Shown here: positions 16,755-25,848 of the stretch, piece after piece
Numbering within the stretch: the stretch's first letter is position 1
Layout: every line of letters starts with the position of its first letter
Assembly: GCA_003557485.1 (NCBI GenBank)
Contig: PWOI01000179.1
Span: forward strand, 13,789 to 77,788
Origin: Elusimicrobiota bacterium
GTDB taxonomy: Bacteria; CG03; SLGR01; PWQF01
Direction of reading: 5' to 3'
DNA length: 64,000 nt
Made by a program: the position numbers and the translations under genes
The notes under the pieces: model-generated
Seen by the model: the letters and a program-made list of their open reading frames with translations, nothing else
The model's database searches: none
What the model was told of the DNA's origin: nothing

Positions 16755-18209
16755 ATGCAAACAAAAATTATACCAGTAAGAGAAAAAATTGTAGCGGATT
16801 TTATAACCCCGGTTTCCGGGTATATAAGAATGGGAAGCGGAGATTATTCGTTTCTGCTGGAGTCTGCTGAAAAAGGAAAGGCCGGCAGGTTTTCTTTCGT
16901 AGGGTTCTGCCCCCGGCGGGTTTATGAACTCTACACTGACCGGGTAGATATTATGGAGAGGGCACAGGAGAATCCGAATGTTCTGACGCCTAAAAAGACC
17001 GTAAGAAGCAGTGACCCTCTCGCAGTAATTCAGGAAGTTCAGGACAGGTTTAAAGTTGAGGATAACGGCAGCCTTCCTCCTTTCTGCGGCGGGCTTGTGG
17101 GATACTCTTCATATGAGATGATTGAAACTTTTGAAAACCTTTGCCTTGAAAACCGGCCGGCTGCCGGGGAACCGCTCGGTGTTTTCATCTTTAGTGATGA
17201 AATAATCGCATTTGACCACCTTCACAATACCGCTGAGATAATAAAACTCGTAAGTGAAGAGGAGGGGGAGGATAAGGCCCGCCTACGCATACTGCAGATT
17301 AAGAACAGATTATTGAATACTCAGGTCCAAATAAAACCGATGGCGATGGCGGGCGAGGGCCGCCCTGAATATAAATCAAATTTTACAGAGAGTGAGTTTA
17401 AAAAGGGTGTTAACAAAATAAAAGAAGAAATTATGTCCGGGGAAATAATACAGGGGGTTTTCTCCCAGAGGCTCACAGCCGACGCGCCGGATGACGTTTT
17501 TGACTGCTACAGGGCTTTAAGGGTAGTAAACCCCTCTCCTTATATGTTTTACCTTAAACTTAAGGATACTGTCCTGTGCGGCTCTTCACCTGAAGTTATG
17601 GTAAAGTCTTCCGGCGGAAAAGCATGCCTGAAGCCGATAGCCGGCACGCGTAAAAGGAGCCTTTGCAGCAACGAGGAAAAAGAACTCAAGGAGGATCTAA
17701 AAAAAGACCCTAAAGAAATAGCGGAGCATATAATGCTGGTTGACCTTGGAAGAAATGATCTCGGGAAAGTCTGCAGTCCGGGCAGCGTTAAGGTTAAAAA
17801 TCTTATGGCGGTGGAAAAGTATTCGCACGTAATGCATATGGTAACAGAGATAGAGGGAAACCTGGCTGAAGGGATAGGGAATACGGATGTTTTTAAAGCA
17901 TGTTTTCCCGCCGGCACGGTGAGCGGCGCGCCCAAACTCAGGGCAATGCAGATAATAGACAGTCTGGAAAAAACACCGCGCGGGCCTTATGCGGGCGCAG
18001 TAGGTTATTTTTCTTTTACAGGTGATATGGATACCTGCATTGCAATAAGGACTATGGTGGTAAAGGGAAAGAAAGTTTTTATACAGGCCGGAGCGGGGAT
18101 TGTTGCGGATTCGGTCCCGGAGAAAGAATATATCGAAACTATGAATAAAGCCGGCGCTCTGCTACAGGCCCTTTATATGGCCGGCAGCGGGAAGGAAGAG
18201 AATTTATGA
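16755..18209 (+). CDS. trpE: Anthranilate synthase component I
   Basis: 484 residues, usual length. It converts chorismate and ammonia (or glutamine via TrpG) to anthranilate, the first step of tryptophan synthesis. The N-terminal region includes the feedback-site motif FLLESAEKG (tryptophan binding) and GRFSFVGF. The C-terminal chorismate-binding domain shows IMSGEIIQGVFSQR, LKPIAGTRKR, DLGRNDLGKV, AGTVSGAPKLRA and GAVGYFSFTGDMD. The start at 16755 directly follows the attenuator T run and keeps the conserved IIPVREKIVADFITPV N-terminus. It is the first structural gene of the trp operon. trpD follows after 24 nt. Confidence 0.96.
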   Translation: MQTKIIPVREKIVADFITPVSGYIRMGSGDYSFLLESAEKGKAGRFSFVGFCPRRVYELYTDRVDIMERAQENPNVLTPKKTVRSSDPLAVIQEVQDRFKVEDNGSLPPFCGGLVGYSSYEMIETFENLCLENRPAAGEPLGVFIFSDEIIAFDHLHNTAEIIKLVSEEEGEDKARLRILQIKNRLLNTQVQIKPMAMAGEGRPEYKSNFTESEFKKGVNKIKEEIMSGEIIQGVFSQRLTADAPDDVFDCYRALRVVNPSPYMFYLKLKDTVLCGSSPEVMVKSSGGKACLKPIAGTRKRSLCSNEEKELKEDLKKDPKEIAEHIMLVDLGRNDLGKVCSPGSVKVKNLMAVEKYSHVMHMVTEIEGNLAEGIGNTDVFKACFPAGTVSGAPKLRAMQIIDSLEKTPRGPYAGAVGYFSFTGDMDTCIAIRTMVVKGKKVFIQAGAGIVADSVPEKEYIETMNKAGALLQALYMAGSGKEENL

Positions 18210-18233
18210 TTCACTGCCGGCAAAGGAGTTGAA

Positions 18234-19244
18234 ATGATAGTTAAAAAGTGCATAGAAATCCTGATAGAGAAGAAAGACCTATCAGCAGAACAGATGAGAA
18301 AAGCTATGGAGGAGATAATGGACGGTAATGCCGATTCCGCCGTAATAGGGGCTTTTCTTTCCCTGTTAAGATGCAAAGGCGAGACAGTTGAAGAAATAAC
18401 CGCGGCCGCATCCGTTATGAGAGATAAGTCCGAAAAAATCAGTATAGAGGGAGACCTTCTGGATACCTGTTCAACCGGGGGGACAGGAATAAATCATTTT
18501 AATATATCTACGGCAGCTTCTTTTGTGGCTGCCGGGTGCGGCCTAAAGGTGGCAAAACACGGGAACCGGGCTGTTTCGGGCCGGTGCGGCAGCGCGGATG
18601 TACTTGAAAAACTGGGTGTCTGTATCCAGCTGCCTCCGCATCAGGTAAAAAAATGCATTGAAAAAGCCGGAATAGGTTTTCTTTTTGCTCCAATTTTTCA
18701 CCGGGCAATGAAAAATGTTGCGGTACCCCGCAGGGAACTCGGAATACGGACGGTTTTTAATATACTAGGCCCCCTGACCAACCCGGCAGGGGCCTCTTTT
18801 CAGCTTCTCGGAGTATTTGATGCGGAGTTAGCCGAACCGCTTGCGCGTGTGCTGGGTAATCTGGGCGTAAAAAAAGCTATGGTTGTTCACGGCGCCGGCG
18901 GAATGGATGAAGTATCTCTTGCCGGTCCGAGTTTAGTCTGCGAGCTTAAAGAAGGCGATGTCCGCCGGTATGAAATCGGTCCGGATGATTTCGGACTTAA
19001 AAGAAGCGGCATAGATGAAATTGCCGGCGGCAACGCCGAAATTAATGCATTAGCAATTAAAAAAATTCTCAAGGGAGAGAAGGGGGCCTTCCGGGATATA
19101 GTCCTTGCTAACACTTCCGCTGCTCTTGTGACCGCAGGGCGAGCGGAAAACTTTAAGGATGGAGTAGAAATTGCACGCTGCTCTCTTGATTCCGGTAGCG
19201 CACTGAAAAAACTTAAAGAACTTATATCAATTTCAGGAGAATAA
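18234..19244 (+). CDS. trpD: Anthranilate phosphoribosyltransferase
   Basis: 336 residues. It transfers phosphoribosyl from PRPP to anthranilate. Visible motifs: CSTGGTGINHFNISTAASFV (a variant of the usual GTGGDG-FNIST phosphate loop), KHGNRAVSGRCGSADVLEKLG, and GPLTNPAG. The phosphate-loop variant SGRCGSAD differs slightly from the common SS-SGSAD, but the frame is intact. SD AAAGGAG precedes the ATG. The stop overlaps the start of trpG (TAATG). Confidence 0.96.
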   Translation: MIVKKCIEILIEKKDLSAEQMRKAMEEIMDGNADSAVIGAFLSLLRCKGETVEEITAAASVMRDKSEKISIEGDLLDTCSTGGTGINHFNISTAASFVAAGCGLKVAKHGNRAVSGRCGSADVLEKLGVCIQLPPHQVKKCIEKAGIGFLFAPIFHRAMKNVAVPRRELGIRTVFNILGPLTNPAGASFQLLGVFDAELAEPLARVLGNLGVKKAMVVHGAGGMDEVSLAGPSLVCELKEGDVRRYEIGPDDFGLKRSGIDEIAGGNAEINALAIKKILKGEKGAFRDIVLANTSAALVTAGRAENFKDGVEIARCSLDSGSALKKLKELISISGE

Positions 19245-19825
19245 TGAATATTACAGTAATAGATAATTATGATTCGTTTGTTTACAACCTGGTTGATTAT
19301 ATGGGCAGGAGCCGCGGAGTGAAGGTAAGGATTTACAGGAACGACAGCGTATCTGCCACAGCTGTTATTGAGGAAAAACCTGATGCCGTGGTAATATCAC
19401 CCGGGCCCGGACGCCCGGAAAATGCGGGTATATGTATCGAGCTTATCAGGAAAATGCCGGACGGAATACCTTTACTGGGAGTCTGCCTGGGCCATCAGGC
19501 CATCGGAGCTGCTTTAGGAGCGGAGATAATAAGGGCGGCAAATATTTTTCACGGAAAGACTTCATCTGTCAGCCACAACGGCAAAGGGCTCTTCAATTCT
19601 ATAGAAAATCCGATGACGGCTACACGCTATCATTCACTTGTAATAGACAGAAAGACCCTCCCCGGCGAGCTTGAAGTTACCGCTGTTTCCGAAGACGGCG
19701 AAATTATGGGAGTAAAACACAAAACACGTAAAATATACGGCGTTCAGTTTCATCCGGAATCCATTCTTACGGAAGACGGACTAAAGTTAATGCGGAATTT
19801 TATGGATATAGCCCGGGAAAAATGA
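19244..19825 (+). CDS. trpG: Anthranilate synthase component II (glutamine amidotransferase)
   Basis: 193 residues, class I glutamine amidotransferase. It opens ITVIDNYDSFVYNLVDYMG, then SPGPGRPENAG. The nucleophile is in GVCLGHQAIG (Cys of the oxyanion loop) and the catalytic His-Glu in VQFHPESI. It supplies ammonia to TrpE. It sits after trpD rather than next to trpE, overlapping trpD by one base and trpC by four. It could also serve PabB, since no separate pabA is visible here. Confidence 0.95.
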   Translation: MNITVIDNYDSFVYNLVDYMGRSRGVKVRIYRNDSVSATAVIEEKPDAVVISPGPGRPENAGICIELIRKMPDGIPLLGVCLGHQAIGAALGAEIIRAANIFHGKTSSVSHNGKGLFNSIENPMTATRYHSLVIDRKTLPGELEVTAVSEDGEIMGVKHKTRKIYGVQFHPESILTEDGLKLMRNFMDIAREK

Positions 19826-20583
19826 CAGTTTTAGATAAGATAATTAAAAGAAAGAAAGAAATGCTTGCCGGGGGCAGGTTTCCTGGGGCGCCGCCCGCGA
19901 CTTGCGCAGAATATGAGAATTCCTTTAAAAAAAGGCTTACCGGAAAAGGCCTTTCAGTAATAGCTGAAATAAAAAGATGCTCTCCTTCTGCCGGGGAGAT
20001 TACAGAAAAAAGCGTTGAAGAACTCGCCGAAATTTACGCAGACAGTACCGCAGCCTGCATATCCGTTCTGACAGAAGATCTATATTTCGGAGGAAGCCCT
20101 GAAGATATTACAAAAGTTAAAAAAATAACCTCAAAGCCGGTTCTTATGAAGGATTTCATAATTTTTAAAGAACAGATCTACCTTGCCCGCCTGTGCGGTG
20201 CAGACGCAGTTCTTCTGATATCTTCCATATTAAGTGAAGAAGAGATAAAAATATTAAACGAGACAGCTAAGCAGTGCGGCTTGTCGGTATTGAATGAAGT
20301 ACATAGTCTGTCTGACATCAAAAAGCTGCAGGGTAACAAAAAGATTGAAATAACAGGTGTAAACAGCAGAGATCTTGTAAGCCTTAAGGTTGATGAATCT
20401 GTTCACGAAAAACTTATTCCCTTTCTTGACAGAAGAACGTTGAAAATTGCCGAGAGCGGAGTAAGCCGGCCCGACCGCGCGCGGCAGCTTGAGAATATGG
20501 GATATGATGCAGTTCTGGCAGGAGAGTCCGTTATAGTTTCTTCTGATCCGGCCGGAAAAATAAAGGAGCTTGGAGGAAAGTGA
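19822..20583 (+). CDS. trpC: Indole-3-glycerol-phosphate synthase
   Basis: 253 residues, a TIM-barrel enzyme that closes the indole ring of CdRP. Motifs in order: VIAEIKRCSPSAG (with the catalytic Lys), PVLMKDFIIFKEQIYLARL, GADAVLLISSIL, LNEVHSLSD, GVNSRDL, IAESGVSRPD and AVLAGESV. It is a single-domain TrpC, not fused to TrpF. It overlaps trpG by 4 nt and trpF by 4 nt, showing tight translational coupling. Confidence 0.96.
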   Translation: MTVLDKIIKRKKEMLAGGRFPGAPPATCAEYENSFKKRLTGKGLSVIAEIKRCSPSAGEITEKSVEELAEIYADSTAACISVLTEDLYFGGSPEDITKVKKITSKPVLMKDFIIFKEQIYLARLCGADAVLLISSILSEEEIKILNETAKQCGLSVLNEVHSLSDIKKLQGNKKIEITGVNSRDLVSLKVDESVHEKLIPFLDRRTLKIAESGVSRPDRARQLENMGYDAVLAGESVIVSSDPAGKIKELGGK

Positions 20584-21203
20584 CTCTTCTTAAAATATGC
20601 GGAATAACAAGCTTCGAGGACCTGAAAATGTGCTTTGAAGAAGGTGCGGATATCGCCGGCTTCAACCTGTATCCCGGGTCGGTGAGATATATTTCGGAGA
20701 ATATGCTCAGGGATCTTGTGGCGGCCGCTACAGGTAAATCAGCTGTTGTGACAGTTGATATGGAACCGGAAAAACTGATAAATACAGTTAAAGACTGCAG
20801 ACCGGAATATATACAGCTCCACGGATCCGAAGATTACGGCTACTGCATGAAGATTAAGGACAGGTTCCCGGATATTAAATTAATCAGGAAAGTTACAATT
20901 GATATGAAAAATCAATTTGACGAAGTCCTTAAATCGGCGGATTTTATTCTATGTGACGTTAAAACATTTCTGCACGGTGGCACAGGGCTGAAGTTTGACT
21001 GGAAAATACTGCGCCAAGTTCCGGATGGGATAAAAAAGAAAATGTTTATTGCAGGGGGAGTTACACCGGAAAACGTATCGCAGCTTGCCGGGTTAGGACT
21101 GGCCGGTATAGATGTCGCTTCCGGCAGTGAAGTGTCAGCCGGTATAAAAGACCGCATAAAAATAAGAAAACTGACAGGAATAATAAAAAAGAGAGAAATA
21201 TAA
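20580..21203 (+). CDS. trpF: Phosphoribosylanthranilate isomerase
   Basis: 207 residues, GTG start overlapping trpC. It catalyses the Amadori rearrangement of PRA to CdRP. It starts LLKICGITSFEDL, containing the general-base Cys. It continues YIQLHGSED, LCDVKTFLHGGTGLKFDW (containing the expected general-acid Asp) and FIAGGVTPENV, and ends with GIDVASGSE. Length and motifs are normal, so this is the functional TrpF. A degenerate relative lies at 23177. Confidence 0.95.
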   Translation: MTLLKICGITSFEDLKMCFEEGADIAGFNLYPGSVRYISENMLRDLVAAATGKSAVVTVDMEPEKLINTVKDCRPEYIQLHGSEDYGYCMKIKDRFPDIKLIRKVTIDMKNQFDEVLKSADFILCDVKTFLHGGTGLKFDWKILRQVPDGIKKKMFIAGGVTPENVSQLAGLGLAGIDVASGSEVSAGIKDRIKIRKLTGIIKKREI

Positions 21204-22321
21204 TGAAAAACGGATATTACGGAAATTACGGCGGGAGTTTTGTTCCGGAAACTCTTATAGAGCCTCTCAATGAGCTTATTGCAAATTACAAAAACCTTAA
21301 AAAATCACCACGGTTCAAAGCAGAACTGAAAAAGCTGCTTACAGATTTTGCGGGAAGGCCTACTCCGCTTTTTAAATCAGAAAAACTGTCCGCGCGCGCC
21401 GGCTGCGAAGTTTACCTTAAAAGGGAAGACCTTGCCCATACAGGATCCCATAAAATAAATAATGCTGTCGGGCAGGCCCTGGTAGCCAGGTTTTCCGGAA
21501 AGAAGAAAATAATAGCAGAAACAGGGGCAGGCCAGCACGGGGTTGCCGCCGCCTCCGCCGCAGTTGTAACCGGCCTTAAATGCAGGGTTTTTATGGGGGA
21601 AGTCGATATATCCCGGCAGCAGGAAAACGTAAGAAGAATGAAACTTTTAGGGGCCGAAGTAGTTCCTGTAAAAGAAGGAACCCGCACTCTCCGGGAAGCG
21701 GTAAGCGCAGCTATACGGAGCTGGGTTTCGGATCCCCGTGATTCTTATTATCTTCTGGGTTCCTGCGTAGGCCCGCATCCCTATCCAATGATGGTGCGGG
21801 ATTTTCAGTCTGTAATAGGAAAGGAAGTTAAAAAACAGCTCTCATACCCGCCGACACACTTGGTGGCCTGTGTGGGTGGAGGGTCCAATTCAATAGGGCT
21901 TTTTCATCCTTTTTTCGAAGATAGGAATGTGAAACTTATAGGAGTGGAAGCCGGCGGGGCAGCATCTATTAATAACGGCAGGATAGGGGTTCTTCACGGG
22001 ACCCGTAGCTACCTTCTTTACGGACGCAGCGGCCAGATAAAAGATACGCATTCCGTGGCTCCCGGACTTGATTATTGTGGAGTAGGGCCTGAACATTCCT
22101 ATTATAACGATATCCGCCGGGCTGATTATTTTACTGTAAGCGATGGCGGAGCGCTTAAAGCCTTCAGGTGGCTTTCGAAAAATGAGGGGGTAATACCTGC
22201 GCTGGAATCTTCCCATGCGATATGGTGGATGATGAATAATAAATTCAGCAAGGGTGACCGGGTTGTGGTTTGTCTTTCGGGAAGAGGAGATAAGGATCTG
22301 TCAGCCGCCGGTCAGGGTTAA
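21203..22321 (+). CDS. trpB: Tryptophan synthase beta chain
   Basis: 372 residues, a TrpB1-type, PLP-dependent enzyme condensing indole with serine. It shows YYGNYGGSFVPETLIEPL, LKREDLAHTGSHKINNA (PLP lysine in HTGSHK), AETGAGQHGVA, CVGGGSNSIG and LSGRGDKD. It is about 20-30 residues shorter than the common length, lacking a little at both ends, but all core motifs are present. It overlaps trpF by one base (TAATG). Confidence 0.96.
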   Translation: MKNGYYGNYGGSFVPETLIEPLNELIANYKNLKKSPRFKAELKKLLTDFAGRPTPLFKSEKLSARAGCEVYLKREDLAHTGSHKINNAVGQALVARFSGKKKIIAETGAGQHGVAAASAAVVTGLKCRVFMGEVDISRQQENVRRMKLLGAEVVPVKEGTRTLREAVSAAIRSWVSDPRDSYYLLGSCVGPHPYPMMVRDFQSVIGKEVKKQLSYPPTHLVACVGGGSNSIGLFHPFFEDRNVKLIGVEAGGAASINNGRIGVLHGTRSYLLYGRSGQIKDTHSVAPGLDYCGVGPEHSYYNDIRRADYFTVSDGGALKAFRWLSKNEGVIPALESSHAIWWMMNNKFSKGDRVVVCLSGRGDKDLSAAGQG

Positions 22322-22339
22322 AGAAAGTTGTGACATGAA

Positions 22340-23131
22340 ATGAATGAACTTGAAAGAAAAATTAACTGGTTGAAAGAGGAAAAACTGACAGGCATAAGTT
22401 TTTTTATGACTGCCGGGTATCCGGATATGAAAACCTTCAGTGATACAGTCAGGGAACTTGACCGCCGCAGCCTTGCAGATTTTATTGAGGTAGGCGTGCC
22501 ATTTTCGGATCCCCTTGCGGACGGCCCGGTTATTCAGAATTCTTCCAGGGAGGCAATAAAGCAGGGGGCAAGCCTTGGTAATATTTTTGAAGCAGTCAGG
22601 AAGATTAAAAAGGATACGGCTCTGCCCATGGTGATGATGAGTTATCTTAACCCTCTTACTTCCGGGGCCGGACTGGAAAAAAATCTTAAATGCGCCGCTG
22701 ATTCGGGATTTTCAGCAGTAATAATACCGGATCTCCCGGCCGGTGAATCTGCGGAAATTGAAAAAACAGTAAAAAAGCCGGGTCTTGGACACGTATTTCT
22801 TGCTGCTCCTTCAACCCCGGATGAAAGGATAAGAGAAATATCCCTAAAGAGCTCACCTTTTCTTTATTATGTAAGTTCATACGGCGTAACAGGGGCGCGC
22901 CGCAGCCTGGACAGTAAGCTTGCCTCCAGACTTGAAAGAGTAAGAAAATTGTCCCGTGTTCCTGTTTACTGCGGTTTTGGTATCTCAACCCCCGCGCAGG
23001 CCGCTTTATTGAAAAAAAGTCTTGACGGTATTATTATAGGTTCGGCGTTCATTGATAAATTAAAAACAAGACACTTTAAAGCCCCGTTAAAATTTGCTAT
23101 AAGTATAAATAAATCTCTGGGAAGGATGTAG
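22340..23131 (+). CDS. trpA: Tryptophan synthase alpha chain
   Basis: 263 residues, a TIM barrel that cleaves indole-3-glycerol phosphate to indole and GAP. It shows FFMTAGYPD, FIEVGVPFSDPLADGPVIQ (catalytic Glu and Asp), FLAAPSTPDERI, YYVSSYGVTGARRS and CGFGISTPAQA. It is the last recognised enzyme gene of the trp operon. No terminator is visible after it, so the TrpF-like gene downstream may be co-transcribed. Confidence 0.95.
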   Translation: MNELERKINWLKEEKLTGISFFMTAGYPDMKTFSDTVRELDRRSLADFIEVGVPFSDPLADGPVIQNSSREAIKQGASLGNIFEAVRKIKKDTALPMVMMSYLNPLTSGAGLEKNLKCAADSGFSAVIIPDLPAGESAEIEKTVKKPGLGHVFLAAPSTPDERIREISLKSSPFLYYVSSYGVTGARRSLDSKLASRLERVRKLSRVPVYCGFGISTPAQAALLKKSLDGIIIGSAFIDKLKTRHFKAPLKFAISINKSLGRM

Positions 23132-23176
23132 GTGCGCTGCCCGGGCGGCGGAAGGAAAACAGGGTAAAAGTATCAA

Positions 23177-23779
23177 ATGCCTGCTGTAGATATATGCGGA
23201 ATAACTAGTACAGAAGATGCCAAATGGGCCGCTATTCACGGAGTAGAGTATGTTACGGTTTACAGGGATCCTGAATCGGCTAGAACCATTTCTGTTTCCC
23301 GTGCGGAAGAAATAAGGCATCTCCTGCCGGATTACAGCGAGGTATCTCTTGACTTCGGGTCTGCTGAAAATATAAATTTAAAAGAACTGGATAAGATTGC
23401 GCCATCAATAGTTAAGTTTTATATGCCGGAAGATCATTCTGAATTTGAAAATATTAAAGAACTGCTGGAGGGAAAAAATTACAAGCTGGTTATTAAAATT
23501 CGTCCCGGAAGCATTTCTTCATATATGGAAGGGTTCAGCGGAATGATTCAGCTCGAATTGGATGAAAATGTGCAGGATGAGGAAATAAGCGTGCCGGAAT
23601 ACATAAACAATGAAAAATTTATGATTCTGGGTGATTTGCCGCTTGAGAGAATTAAAAAACTCTGCGGGATTACACAACCCCATGCATGGTGCCTGGAAAA
23701 TATTATTTCCAGCGCGTCCTCAAGAAGGATAGATTACAGTAAAATGAAAAAATTTATCAGGGAGATAACTCTTTTATAG
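23177..23779 (+). CDS. Degenerate TrpF-like protein of unknown function
   Basis: 200 residues. The N-terminus (MPAVDICGITSTEDAKWAAI) is unmistakably like phosphoribosylanthranilate isomerase KICGIT, and GVEYVTVYRDPESARTISVS matches the GADYIGF-SPR strand. The core then drifts: the QLHG motif, the GGTG phosphate loop, the AGG-PENV strand and the final D-SSGVE motif are not recognisable. The frame is intact. It sits 46 nt after trpA and 2 nt before accD. I infer a diverged duplicate of the trpF in the same operon. It may have lost isomerase activity and gained a binding or regulatory role; no function can be assigned. Confidence 0.6.
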   Translation: MPAVDICGITSTEDAKWAAIHGVEYVTVYRDPESARTISVSRAEEIRHLLPDYSEVSLDFGSAENINLKELDKIAPSIVKFYMPEDHSEFENIKELLEGKNYKLVIKIRPGSISSYMEGFSGMIQLELDENVQDEEISVPEYINNEKFMILGDLPLERIKKLCGITQPHAWCLENIISSASSRRIDYSKMKKFIREITLL

Positions 23780-23781
23780 CA

Positions 23782-24603
23782 ATGAATTCCAAAAAAAATA
23801 ATGTTCCGCACGGACTCTTTAAAAGGTGCCCTAAATGCGATTACTCTATTTACAGCAAAGAACTTCAGCTGTCGCTGTGGGTCTGCCCTAAATGCGATTA
23901 TCACTTCCGGCTACCGGCGCGGCGCCGCATAAAAATGCTTATAGATGAAGGGACTTTCAAGGAGTACGATTCTGATATATCAACTTCGGATCCGTTAGGT
24001 TTCAAAGATATAAAAACGTATCCGGAAAAAGTTTCCGAATATGTAAAAAAATCAGGATTAAACGAAGCAGCAGTTTCCGGAACGGCAAAAATCGGGGGAT
24101 ATGATGTATCCCTCTGCGTTCTTGATTTTTATTTTATGGGCGGCAGTATGGGCTCGGCTGTCGGAGAAAAGGTTTGCCGCGCCGGTGAACGCGCTCTGCG
24201 TAAAAAAATACCTTTCATTGCAGTATCTGCTTCCGGGGGAGCCAGGATGCAGGAGGGAATTCTATCTCTTATGCAGATGGCAAAAACTTCAGCGGTTATA
24301 GCCAAGCTGGATAAGGAAAAGATACCTTATTTCTCGGTTATGTGCGATCCGACAACCGGAGGAGTCTCCGCATCTTTCGCCATGCTTGGTGATGTTAATA
24401 TAGCCGAATCGAGAGCTTTAATAGCTTTCGCCGGACCGAGAGTTATAAAACAGACTATTAAACAGGATCTTCCGCCTGATTTCCAGAGCGCAGAATTTGT
24501 CCGGGACCACGGTATGATAGATATAGTCGTTGACAGGGAAGACCTGCGCGGTGAACTCATAAGACTACTCAGGCTTTTCTCGGGAAAGCCAGCCAATAAA
24601 TAA
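23782..24603 (+). CDS. accD: Acetyl-CoA carboxylase carboxyltransferase subunit beta
   Basis: 273 residues. An N-terminal four-cysteine zinc ribbon (CPKCDYSIY and VCPKCDYHF) is followed by the crotonase-like carboxyltransferase domain, with SGGARMQEGILSLMQMAKT, DPTTGGVSASFAMLGDV and FAGPRVIKQT. It works with AccA to carboxylate acetyl-CoA for fatty-acid synthesis. The accD-folC neighbourhood is common in bacteria. accA is not in this window. The ATG has no clear SD. Confidence 0.95.
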   Translation: MNSKKNNVPHGLFKRCPKCDYSIYSKELQLSLWVCPKCDYHFRLPARRRIKMLIDEGTFKEYDSDISTSDPLGFKDIKTYPEKVSEYVKKSGLNEAAVSGTAKIGGYDVSLCVLDFYFMGGSMGSAVGEKVCRAGERALRKKIPFIAVSASGGARMQEGILSLMQMAKTSAVIAKLDKEKIPYFSVMCDPTTGGVSASFAMLGDVNIAESRALIAFAGPRVIKQTIKQDLPPDFQSAEFVRDHGMIDIVVDREDLRGELIRLLRLFSGKPANK

Positions 24604-25848
24604 TTGCGGAAAATAAGGCTTGACCTGGAGCCATTAAAAAAAGTTCTTACTGATATGGGTTCCCCTCATCTTGAGATTCCCGTTATATCTGTAGCCGGAA
24701 CAAATGGAAAGGGCTCGGTTTGCGCTTTTTTGGACAGCATTATGGATAAAAAAGGGCTAAAGACGGGACTCTATACTTCACCGCATTTTAGAAACCTTCT
24801 GGAAAGGATAAAATGCGGCCGTCGAAGCATCTCTTCCGGAATATATTCCCAACTAGAAGATAGAATACATGCGGCAGAAGAAAAATCCGGCGAAAAATTA
24901 ACGGAATTTGAGTTTTCAACTGCGGCTGCGATACTCTACTTTAATATGGAAAAATGCGATTTAAATATAATGGAAACAGGAATGGGCGGCCGGCTTGATG
25001 CAACAAATGTATGCCTTAACAAGAAAGCTGCCGTGATAACTTCAATTGATATAGACCATAGCGAATTTCTGGGAGAGACAAAAGAAGAGATAGCAAAAGA
25101 GAAAGCCGGAATTATAACAAACTCTGCACCGGTTATAGATGCCTCGGGTACGGATGCGGTTGAGCGGGAAGCTGTCAGGAAGGGCGCGCCGGTAAAAAAA
25201 TACGGCAGGGATTTTGATGCTCTAAATATCAAAAAAGCAGGAGATAATGGATTGTTTTCTTTTGATTATATAAGCGGTAAAGTTGAAATTAAAGAGCTTA
25301 TTCCTTCACTCAGAGGAATTCATCAATGTTGTAACGCCGCAGCTGCAGTGGCAGCGGCATTTGAATCAGGCTTTAGTGTTTCAGAGGATGATATAAGAAA
25401 CGGGTTGAAAGACGTCTGTCTTCAGGGAAGACTGCAGTTTATCGGACTGCCGGATGGAAAAACAGCTATACTTGATACGGCGCATAATCCTGCTGCCTGC
25501 CGGTCAGTAGCAGAATTTGTCAGGCAGCACCTGCCTCCCGAAAGGCGGCTTTTTACTGTTGCAGGTATGTTAAAGGATAAAAAATACCGGGAAATGATGG
25601 CTATTCTGGAACAAGTTTCATATAAAATATTTACATTTACCCCTCCTTCTGAAAGAGGTCTTGAAGGAAAGAAACTTGCCGGTTTTGGCAGTGGTGCCCG
25701 CGGCTTTGAAACCTTCAAGGAAGCCTACGGAGCAGTTCTTGAAATAATGCAGCCGGGTGAAGCTATGCTTGTATGCGGTTCCTTCGCTTCGGTGTCCGCC
25801 GCGCTTGATGCTTTAAGAGCAGGAAGAAATAAACGAAATGTTTGTTAA
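24604..25848 (+). CDS. folC: Folylpolyglutamate synthase / dihydrofolate synthase
   Basis: 414 residues, Mur-ligase family. ATP loop VISVAGTNGKGSVCAFLDSI, then GLYTSPHF, NIMETGMGGRLDATNV, SIDIDHSEFLG (carbamylated-Lys/His region), AILDTAHNP and VCGSFASVSA. It starts at a TTG placed directly after the accD stop. The protein lacks about 20 residues before the usual lLe-LGsP segment, so the start is not certain. It adds glutamate to folates. It overlaps the next gene by 11 nt. Confidence 0.92.
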   Translation: MRKIRLDLEPLKKVLTDMGSPHLEIPVISVAGTNGKGSVCAFLDSIMDKKGLKTGLYTSPHFRNLLERIKCGRRSISSGIYSQLEDRIHAAEEKSGEKLTEFEFSTAAAILYFNMEKCDLNIMETGMGGRLDATNVCLNKKAAVITSIDIDHSEFLGETKEEIAKEKAGIITNSAPVIDASGTDAVEREAVRKGAPVKKYGRDFDALNIKKAGDNGLFSFDYISGKVEIKELIPSLRGIHQCCNAAAAVAAAFESGFSVSEDDIRNGLKDVCLQGRLQFIGLPDGKTAILDTAHNPAACRSVAEFVRQHLPPERRLFTVAGMLKDKKYREMMAILEQVSYKIFTFTPPSERGLEGKKLAGFGSGARGFETFKEAYGAVLEIMQPGEAMLVCGSFASVSAALDALRAGRNKRNVC

